A model generated the notes under the pieces. That model saw only the letters and a list, made by a program, of their open reading frames with translations, searched no databases and was not told the origin of the DNA. From the NCBI GenBank assembly GCA_033439295.1, contig JAVTLE010000021.1:2914009-2978008 (forward strand): 64,000 bases of DNA, read 5' to 3'. Position numbers and translations under genes: made by a program. This DNA is from Deuterostichococcus epilithicus. Lineage: Eukaryota; Chlorophyta; Trebouxiophyceae; Prasiolales; Stichococcaceae. Positions 56,135-64,000 of this stretch are shown piece after piece; position 1 is the stretch's first letter, and the number at the start of each line of letters is the position of its first letter.

Positions 56135-57443
56135 TCATGCATTCGTGGGTACCACATGAAGGAAGTGGTACACCTGGTCTGCCACGCCCCACACGCCCAT
56201 GTCCTGCAAGCGCCACGCAGCAGGTGTGAGGGCCAGACTGTCTTGCAACCTGGTGGCGAGGAATGTGCTGCCCAGCGGCGCAAGCAACGGCAGCAGAGCT
56301 GTAAGGCATCGCAGTCCAGCCACATGCAGGATTGATAACTGCGCTTCGCCACCTGCCAGACGAGCACTTCCGCATGATCTTACAGAAGCCTCGCATTGGT
56401 CGCTGGTTTGCATCATATGCATACCTGTCCGCAGACCGCGCACAGCACAGGGTGGTACTTCTCCTCGTCCGACAGCGCGCCCTCCGCCGTCTGCTCGTCA
56501 TCCTCGCGGTGCCGCCGCCGCTTGCCGCTCGCCGCCGGCCGGGGCTTCACCGCCTTTGCGGTGTCCACTCTGCAACGCACGGCGTGTGCCGGGGTTGTCC
56601 AGGGGGCAATGCGACAGGTCACCACAGCTCTGGGGTATTCGGTCGCCATGGATGACCTGCGTCAGCTATCATCGCCCTCCTGCCTTAGCTCTGGGCTGTG
56701 AGCCAGCCAGCCCCCCAAAATACTGCCAGGGCCAAGCTAGGTCTAACAATGGCAACCTCGCAACAGGAGCCCACTTCGCAAATGCCAGCCTCATTCCATG
56801 ATGGCGACGTAATAATGGTACAATAATCGCACCGGCAGTTCATTACGAACATGGCACGGAACTGGCCCTCCGCCTGCGCGTGCTGCTGGCAGTCGATGCA
56901 CACGGTGGTGAGGCACGCCGGGCAGCTCAGCACCGCGTCCGACTTGCGCCCCTGCCGCAGCTTTACTGCCCACGCCTCATCCTGCATTCATCATCTTGAA
57001 AATTTGCAAGTCGCCAGCACAATGGATTTTCTAACCAGGCCACATAGGGGCGCCATGATCGGACAAGGTACGTCTGCTTCATGCAGTATGTAATGCAGAG
57101 CACCCTGTGATGTCGAGGGGACCTTTTCGTCTGCTTGTGGGTCGTAAAACTCCGGCGGCGCGGTCTCCATCCCCAGAGCCGCCTCGTCCTCGCTGCTGTA
57201 GTCGTCAGACGAGCCGCCCGGCTGCACCCACCAGTCCAGCTCCTCCGCCGTGTGCTGCTTCCCCTGCCGCCGCCACCTGCCTGGATGCTGCGGCTGCACT
57301 GGGCCGGCTGCCGCCGGCGCGGGCACTGCCGCATCTGCCGATGCTGCTACGGCCGCTGCAGGAGCGGTGATACTGCCTGTCGCAGATGCTGGTACCTCAG
57401 GGGCCACTGCGGTGTTAAGCTTTGCATCAGTTTCATGGTGCAT
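56135..57443 (-). CDS. EAPP: E2F-associated phosphoprotein (EAPP) homologue, 227 aa
   Basis: Homologue of the conserved nuclear protein EAPP, which in animals modulates E2F-driven transcription and the cell cycle; its role in algae is not established to my knowledge. Minus-strand exons 57443-57123, 56981-56833, 56569-56425 and 56203-56135 give 684 nt in frame. The N-terminus is Ala/Pro-rich and variable; the family core starts at YDPQADEKDEAW. The zinc-binding pattern CPAC then CIDC (residues 127-138), QFRAMFVMNC, a basic KRRRHRED patch, CAVC and the C-terminal DQVYHF are all present and in the family order. The start is the first in-frame ATG after an upstream stretch lacking one. Head-to-head with the EEP-type gene. 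Confidence 0.92.
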
Positions 57444-58088
57444 GGTGCAGGCCGGGTGGCGCTTCACAACAGGCTGCCCAATGCTTCTCGCGAACGGCCC
57501 AATCCGAATTTGCACAGGTGATGGCGCTCAAGACAGACACAGGAAGGTAATGAGAGTCCAGGCAACCTGGCGACGATGCACAGCAAACACAGGTGCGTGT
57601 GACGGCAGCAGCGCCGATGCCGAACAGGTTAGGAGATGGTGCTGCAAGCTGACCCCTCTTTTACGAGTAATACATCTTACCCTCTAAAACGCGATATCGA
57701 GAGTGCAATGGCGTTTATGATGCCTGTCAGACAATCTGCACCTGCAGATGGCACTCGACATGGTCTCGGAGTCGTGATGTTGACATCTCACACGCATTTT
57801 GCAATGCATTCGGCATCGAGCACACACTAGCCTCGTTACCAGATTGATGTGTCTGCATCGTGCGAAATCGGATACCAATATCGATTCTGAAGTATCGAAC
57901 TCAGATGGACACCTGCTGCTTGGTGCAGCTGGCCTCTGCGCTGCCTTGCAGCGTCAGCGGCATCTGAGCGCGCCAGAAGGTCGACTTGAAGTCGCCCAGA
58001 TTTGCCAGCAAGCGTCGAACGCCTGAGCTTGCTCAGAGGGAAGCTGCCTGCAGCAGTGCGCTGCCGCGGCGCCACAATTTCAGCAGAG
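57444..58088. promoter_or_regulatory. Divergent intergenic region, EAPP / EEP-type gene
   Basis: 645 bp between opposing starts, with an AT-richer centre (57650-57900). No gene recognised. Confidence 0.45.
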
Positions 58089-59128
58089 ATGGCACTGGCC
58101 ACTGAGGCCGCGCCCACACAGCCTGTGTACGTGCCGCCGGCCGACAAACAGCGGCAGGACCTGCCGAAGCCGGGGCAGCTGCTGCATTTGGACTTCAGGC
58201 CGCAGCCCGCGCTGGCCAGCGGCGATGCAGCACAGGCATTGGGGCAGCCAGCCAGGCCGATCCGGCTCGTGCAGGTACGTGGATTGGGCGTCCTCGTGGA
58301 TTTTTTTCACGAGGATAACGGCAGCAACGCATTAATTTGCACCTCACGAAGCGCCGGCCGCCACGCACAGGCTGTTCGGCTGCAGCATGTGGACTATTAG
58401 GCTGGGCCTCTGCGGCCTCTGGAGTTGCCCTAAAGCCATGCCGCGCTGCCCCTGGGGCGCAGTGGAACATCGAGCGCGGCTACAAGCTGGAGGCGGTCGT
58501 CGAGGAGCTGCGGGCCCGTGACGCGGATGTCATAGCACTGCAGGAGGTGGACATCGGCTGCGAGCGCAGCGGTGGCGCGGACACAGGCAAGGCGCGGACC
58601 GCGGTTGCGATCAGAGTTCTTCAAGCACAGTAGTTCTCAGAAGTGCAGGGGCGCATGTGCCGGGTGATGAGCTCGGGATCGCGGCCTGTCTGGAACGTGA
58701 GAGCCGGCCTCGGCCACGGATGATATGGGCCATCCCCACCTTGCCTCCGCAGTCCCATCCAGCCTTCTACAGGATGCAGTTGAGAGCCGCCTGTGTGCTG
58801 CAGGCCGCCGCATAGCCGAGGCGCTGCACATGAACTACGTCTTCTTCTGCGAGTTCGAGGAGCTGTGGTCGCCGCTGCGGGAGCCGGCGGCGCAGGTGCG
58901 CATCCCTGGCATTGTAGTGCCTGGTCATGAGGGCGCCTTCGAAGATGCGATGAGGCACCATCGAACAATGATCTGCAGGGTGGCGGCGTGCACGGCAACG
59001 CCATCCTGAGCCGCTTCGATATGTCCGAGATGCGCGTCATAGCTCACAGGTGCGCGCTGGAAAATCAAGTCCCAAACCCGCTGGCAGTGTGGAGAATGCT
59101 TCAGGTGATTCGAGGTCACGCGAGCTAA
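58089..59128 (+). CDS. Endonuclease/exonuclease/phosphatase-family protein, apparently truncated
   Basis: The first half of an EEP (DNase I-like) domain is clear. Exons 58089-58274, 58463-58586, 58804-58895 and 58979-59049 are in phase and code WNIERGYKL (metal-site Asn64), VIALQEVD (Glu90), IGCERSGG, MNYVFFCEFEELWSPLRE and GGGVHGNAILSRF. The later half with the catalytic GDxN, SDH and related motifs is absent from the remaining sequence. After 59049 there is a good donor (GTGCGC) but no matching exon follows; read-through adds 26 codons to a TAA at 59126-59128. Intron 2 has a GC donor (ACACAG then GCAAGG). Either the gene is a truncated relic or its 3' half was lost in assembly or rearrangement. 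Confidence 0.68.
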
Positions 59129-59432
59129 TGGATGGATCAAGTTCCCCTGAGTCTGTTACAAGGCACAAGAGTCATCTTGTAGCTCTCGTGGCGGCAGCCA
59201 GCATGTGCCTGCTGGATGCAGCAGAAATCATAAGCAATTGCAGATGTACACTGTATCAATTGCGATACCGGCATCCTTATCTCGCCTCGATCGATCTAAT
59301 ACGCTGCACAAATCTGATCATACAACAGACTTGCCATCTCCTGACCAGGACAGGGAGAAGACAGTGGCTGCACAACAGGTAGTACAACAGGTTCATCTCT
59401 CAGGCTCGAGTTAGCCTTCGTGGGGTGATGTC
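59129..59432. other. Region expected to hold the missing EEP exons
   Basis: About 300 bp, moderately AT-rich, with no EEP motif on either strand and no other gene seen. Confidence 0.5.
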
Positions 59433-60068
59433 TCACATCAATCTGCAGCCCGCATCATGCTGGCCACCGACAGCAAACGCGCGCAGCGCCTCCGTGTGGC
59501 TCCTGATGACCGCAAGGGTGGCCTCGTCAGTGGCCTCTGCTTGCAAGTCCTTCAGGGGGCCTGCCGTGACCGCGTCCCCGTCCCATGCGCTGGCCTCGCC
59601 GGTCCTAAACCCTAACCCGGACGAGAGCCGCGCTCCATCCTCTGGCTCCTCACAGTCCGCCAACCCCCAATCTGCACGCGGTTCCGCGCCTCCTGCCGTG
59701 GCTCCGGCCGCAACGGCGCCCGTGCCAGATTCCCGGCGGCCTTCTGACACGGGGCTGTCCAGCTGCGACTGCCCGGGGTCCCCAGCCTCAGGCCGCACTG
59801 GGGCGGGTAACGTCGCGCTGGTGGCCTGCTGCGCGCCGCCCTGTGCAGCAGCAGCGGGCTTGCCGTCGGGCCGCGCCCACGAGCATGGCTCGGCCAGGGG
59901 GCTAATGGCTGCAGCGGCCGCCGGCCGCCGCGGCGGCGTCGTGTCGCACTGCCGCCTGCCGCCCTTCTGCGGGCTGGCCTGCGGGCTGGGCTGGGGCTGG
60001 GCGGCGGCGTCCGCCGCACGGCCGACCCCGGCCGCGGCCCGTCCGCCGGGCGCGCNGCTGCCGCCCAC
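59433..60068 (-). CDS. Hypothetical Ala/Pro/Glu-rich open frame, poorly supported
   Basis: An open minus-strand frame of ~210 codons with coding-like GC-rich third positions ends in ALRAFAVGGQHDAGCRLM and a stop. It is low-complexity (Ala, Pro, Gly, Glu) and I recognise no domain. The 5' end is unclear and an ambiguous base sits at 60056. It could be a separate gene or an alternative C-terminal exon of the mannanase gene, which has a possible donor (GTCAGT) just before its stop. The telomere-like CTAAACCCTAACCC at 59607-59620 lies inside it. Confidence 0.25.
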   Translation of the reverse strand: MGGSXAPGGRAAAGVGRAADAAAQPQPSPQASPQKGGRRQCDTTPPRRPAAAAAISPLAEPCSWARPDGKPAAAAQGGAQQATSATLPAPVRPEAGDPGQSQLDSPVSEGRRESGTGAVAAGATAGGAEPRADWGLADCEEPEDGARLSSGLGFRTGEASAWDGDAVTAGPLKDLQAEATDEATLAVIRSHTEALRAFAVGGQHDAGCRLM

Positions 60069-60509
60069 GCCGCTGCGGCGCTGCCGGGCGCCGTGCCGCC
60101 GCCTGCAGTTGTGGCCTCACTGCTGCGAACGCTCAATACGACTGCGTGCCCATCCGCGTGCACGCGACAGCAGGCCGCTCGGAGAAGCGTCCCGCCCAGG
60201 CTCCGGCTGTGCGCCATGTGGTCGGCTGCACGTCCCAGCACCTGCGGCCAAAGAAACATGGGCATCGGCCCGTCTGCGCGCATTCCTGACAAATCGGAGT
60301 GGCGGGTCACGAACGCTAGTCTTGCATGCTTCTGCGACAAGACAAGAAAGGGCGTCAGCATGGCGGGACTTCCCGCCCCCAGTGTGAGCGGGAGCTCCTG
60401 TGGGCTGCTGGGCCGGGTGTCTGGTTTTGAGCTGCCGGGTCGCTGTCGAAAAATTGGCACGGCGCACTCCGCCCCTCACAGCTCCCTGCCAAGCCCTCAC
60501 TAGTCCTGA

Positions 60510-63500
60510 TCACACCATCCTGCAGTCAGTTTGACCCGACTGACGGAGGGCCGCACTTGGCAAGGACGCCATGTGCGCCGCGTGCTGCCGCAGAGCATGC
60601 AGCACCGCTGTGTCGGGCGGTGCCGGCGGCTGTGCAGGCGCCAGGTAGATGGTCGTGCCATCATAGTCCTGGTAGCTGTTGGCGGCGGCGGTCCACAGCA
60701 GCGCGCCGCCAATCTGGCGCGCCGCCGCGGCATGCTCGCCCACGGTGCTGAGCACCTGTGGGGGCACCGCAGCAACTTCTCGGGGCATGGATTCTGGCCT
60801 GCGAGCTCGCTGCTCGAGCGCTGCTGCTGCTGCTGCGACTACCGCTTGGGCGTTTGCTGGGCTGTTGGGCTACTGCCCTCGGTTTTGGTGGGCTCCATCC
60901 GAGCTCAATGCTGCTGCGGCGCTGGTGCGGCTGGCAGGCCACACCCCAGCTCAGGACCACACTTGAGCGAGTCTGCCCCGCCTGGGCTTCGTGGGCGCGG
61001 CCTCCGGCAACGGCATGGCAGGCCGAGTCCTTATGACACCCTGTCGTACGTTTCTGCGACGCCCCACCTTCTGGAAAAACTCCGCGCGCGGTGCGCCGCC
61101 GCCCTTCTTGCCGAACTCGCCCAGCACCAGGGGCTTGCCCAGCTGCGCAGCGGCGTCCACGTGGCAGTTGATCCAGCGCCGCGCAAAGCGCAGCTGTGCC
61201 GCCTCGTTCTTGCCCTGCAGCGGCATCGCGCGAGATCCCGGCGCTCGTTCTGGCGGGTGCAACGATGCGCTGTTTCTCGCGGCAAGGCGCCACGGGGCGG
61301 GACTCTTGGTTTCAGGCCCTTGTTTCTCGCACTCTGAGCAACAGCTTTTCTGTTCGAAGCGGACACCCAGTGGCAGTTTCGGAGCATAGACACGATGTTT
61401 GGGCCAGCAGCATCAGCAAGAGGCCGATCATCTGGGACAGGACACAGGCTGCGAGGCCTATGATTTACCTTGAGCCACTGGTCGGGCCACAGGTGGAAGG
61501 ACGCAAAGTCGATGTGGCGGCCTGCGGAGTTGCGCGCCCAGTCGCAGCCGGTCGCCAGCCCGTCAAACGGGTTGTCCTGGATGAGCTCTGCGGCGCAAGA
61601 CACCTATCATCAGGCTAGGTCCGCCAGAAGCGGCAGTTCATTACCCCGGAGGTTGCTGCGCTATTCAGTCAGCAACTGGCAGCGTGGCGATGCTGCGCAG
61701 ACTGAGCCATGCGTAGGATGAGACTGCAGCGGCAGACACCTCGCCATCGGGGCCATGCTTAAGCCTAAATGTGTTGCCGCACCTGGGGTGGAGCTCCCAA
61801 GGAAGCCTTCGCTGTCGTAGGTGACCAGGTGGTTGGAGTCGATGCTCTTCAACGACTCTGCCATGTCATCCAGCCAGCCCTGCAGCGGCAGCACCCCTAG
61901 GGCCTGACATCAACGCCATCCTGGGCCGTGTTGGCCCGCTGAAGCACCTGCTAGCACAGCGTCTCGCGCAGAGCGTGCTGCAGCTCAGCAGTGCGTCGAT
62001 GGTGCAAGGGCGGAGTCATGCCACACCTGCAGCGTTGCGCCGCTGTAGTCACCCTGGCACCGAGGCTCGTTGGCCAAGCTCCATGCCATGATAGTGGGGT
62101 CGTCCCTGTGACATTTCAGTGTAGTAGGAAAACTTGACACATCGGCAAGTTCTGGCATGTTGGCAAACTCTGACTCGGTATTCGCGAACCGAGTCAGAAT
62201 TTTGAGGTGTCAGCTGAGTGAAACTGTTCAGGATGCCAACTGCCAGACAAGCATGAAGGCTTGGTCATGACCAGTGGCCTGGCTTCGAGGCCGTGCAGCT
62301 TTGGCTGCCACACATGCCAGGCACCTGTAGGGTATGCCGGTGAAGCTGTTGACACGCGAAGTCAGCATGGCCACATAGTTTCTGAAGATGTTCTGAGCCC
62401 ACTGGTCCGTGTAAAAGTCCTCTGCGCGCGCCTTGGCGGCTTCGGCACCCCTGGCCGCGGCGCTCCATGCTGCATACTGCGGTTGTGAGGAGTCAGGGAG
62501 ATGAGGGTATGGTTTGGTGCTCATCGCCAGACTCCGCCGCTGGCGTTCGGCTGCTGCTGCTGAGCCCAAGGGTGCGGCAGGTACGAAGCTGCCGTGGGAG
62601 TCCGTTTCGAGGTGACATCGGTGACATCACATCGACAGGTGTGCTTCCCCAGGGCGCAGCGGTGCCGGCCTGAGCAGAGCCCTGCAGCAGCAACCGCTTG
62701 GCGGATCATGCCAGCCGCTTATCAGACGACGGGGCGCCTCCCACCTGAGGCATGCCGCCGTACTCGCCCCAGTAGTTGACCAGCGTCAGGATGACGAGCA
62801 GGCGCCGCCGTCGCGCCTCCGCCAGCACAAAGTCCAGTCCCACAAACACGTGGTCGTTGAACTCCCCTGCACGAACGCCGTGAATTGGCTGCTAGTCGTG
62901 GCTGTCGGGCTGTCGGTTTCGGGTCACCTGGCAGCCTTTGCGATGACACCGCATCTGGCAGCGACCTCGCTAAAGCGGGGCCTTGTCTGCACTGCCTGTC
63001 TCCTCTGGTGGCAAGAACAACAGCACAGGATCAACTGATCAGAGGGACGGTGTCGACGCCAACTGCGCGCCAGTCGCCAAGCGGCAGCGGGCCAGCCATG
63101 CCATGCAGCTGTCAATCCCAACCTGGGCGTGGCTGCAGCGCGTTCCACTGCGATTCGCCGTCATTGAAGGCCCAAGTTCGCAGCACCGTCAGCCCGGTGG
63201 CCACCATGGAGTCCATGACCTCGGTCACCTCATGCCGCAGCGGTGGCTCCGCCGCCCGGGTCTGGACAGTGCCGGCACAGCATTCACTATTTGCGACACT
63301 TCAAATTGCCTTTATACGTAATGATGCAGGACGCACAGGTTGTGTGCTGCAGCGCCCGCTGCGCGGCGGCGGGGAGTGAACGACAGCGGCAAGGACCGCA
63401 CACCCAAATGTCTGTTGCTGCGCTGATGGATAGCACAGTCGTCAGGGTGTGTGCCCACCATCATGTAGTAGCAGTTGGCTCCGCAGAAGTAGAAGGGCGA

Positions 63501-63560
63501 GCCTTGCAGGGTGAAGCCCCGGCCATCGGGTGCAACTCGCACGAAGTCCGGCGTTGCCAT
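60510..63560 (-). CDS. GH5-type endo-beta-1,4-mannanase, 400 aa
   Basis: Hydrolyses beta-1,4-linked mannan backbones; plant-type members belong to GH5 subfamily 7. Nine minus-strand exons, 63560-63459, 63261-63123, 62866-62745, 62476-62325, 62105-62027, 61879-61783, 61587-61469, 61214-61068 and 60755-60510, join in frame (1203 nt). Family motifs: [12 protein letters not shown] at the N-terminus, [20 protein letters not shown], the acid/base Glu185 in [22 protein letters not shown], the nucleophile Glu303 in LVLGEFGKK, and [11 protein letters not shown] near the end. No signal peptide is visible from this start. Either an upstream exon supplies one or the protein is intracellular. It may act on the alga's own wall or storage mannan. 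Confidence 0.92.
62169..62198. repeat. Perfect 11-bp inverted repeat in mannanase intron 4
   Basis: TCTGACTCGGT (62169-62179) is followed, after an 8-nt loop, by its exact complement ACCGAGTCAGA (62188-62198). The loop side contains TTCGCGAA, itself palindromic. Confidence 0.7.
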
Positions 63561-64000
63561 GCCGGCAGTCGGAGTTGCTGACTCCTCAAGCCATTCAGCA
63601 GTTGCTACAGAGAAGCGCTCATGCCGGCTGGTGCACCCGTGCAATTTTTATATGGGTTGCCCGAGAGTACGATCTCGACTGCTCCTAGCTGAGTGCGACA
63701 ACTTGTCACCGACACGATACCATGGCAAGCAGGCAGAAGGCAACGCTGATCACAAATTGCTCTGGGTCTGGCGCAACTGCAGTCGCTCGTCCGGATCTGA
63801 GATTCGCCATGCATGAGCTCATGGGACGTGGTGGACTGCAGCAACATTTGCACACTGCTGCTTGCAGATTGCCTTGGTATCGAATTTACATTTTGAGCTC
63901 ATTCAGAGCGCTGGACGATCCGTCTCATTTGCTGTGCCACGAATGCGCTGCCTAAGACACGCACCCTGCGGCACTGCGACCGCAGCGCCAGCCATGCGCC
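63561..64000. other. Upstream flank of mannanase, no gene seen
   Basis: Should contain the mannanase promoter and perhaps an upstream exon with a signal peptide. The frame stays open above the chosen ATG to about 63644 but looks non-conserved. I find no other gene before the window edge. Confidence 0.4.

Noticed and set aside
59425-60387. A 320-codon plus-strand open frame as the missing EEP C-terminus
   Set aside because: No EEP motifs, atypical composition, and the frame does not join to the exon 4 donor.

Overview
This window reads as nuclear DNA of a green alga. It is GC-rich, has densely spliced genes (about 126 introns in the 13 genes I could model) and carries plant/alga-type proteins: the chloroplast calcium sensor CAS, the chloroplast DEVH helicase ISE2 and a Dbp3/RH5-type DEAD-box helicase. 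TTTAGGG-like motifs and TGTAA-like 3' signals also fit a chlorophyte. A Chlorella-like trebouxiophyte is my best guess, but the species cannot be fixed from sequence alone. I saw no bacterial, organellar or viral genes, no rRNA, no convincing tRNA and no CRISPR array.

Layout, left to right: chloroplast-type glutaredoxin (-, 696-1919); a very large coiled-coil kinesin (+, 2415-13766); the cytochrome c oxidase assembly factor COA5/PET191 (+, 14187-14604); ISE2-like helicase (+, 14761-26299); CAS (-, 26800-30956); an unrecognised low-complexity 654-residue protein (+, 31312-37714); RH5/Dbp3 helicase (-, 38530-44526); NOL10/Enp2 WD-repeat protein (+, 45142-51386); a predicted tail-anchored protein (-, 51702-53597); a class I glutamine amidotransferase of the gamma-glutamyl peptidase type (+, 54320-55746); EAPP (-, 56135-57443); an apparently truncated endonuclease/exonuclease/phosphatase protein (+, 58089-59128); a poorly supported open frame (-, 59433-60068); and a GH5 beta-mannanase (-, 60510-63560). 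Exon models were built by hand from conserved motifs plus splice sites. Except for the truncated gene, every model closes in frame from ATG to stop.

Strands alternate strongly. Five gene pairs are head-to-head with 355-722 bp between start codons. In one of these, RH5 (60S biogenesis in yeast) faces NOL10 (SSU processome in yeast), so two nucleolar ribosome-assembly genes probably share a promoter region. CAS and ISE2 both point to the chloroplast, COA5 to mitochondria.

The most unusual signal is a recurring type of local duplication. About eleven exon edges in five genes have extra partial copies 77-131 bp away in the adjoining intron. Copies of 5' exon edges lie upstream and copies of 3' edges lie downstream. 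The extreme case is a 110-bp array in the RH5 gene in which each unit carries a candidate 3' splice site and a copy of the DEAD-box coding segment. Other oddities are a high share of apparent GC-AG introns (about 13 of 126) and a 19-nt exon that encodes the CPYC active site of the glutaredoxin.
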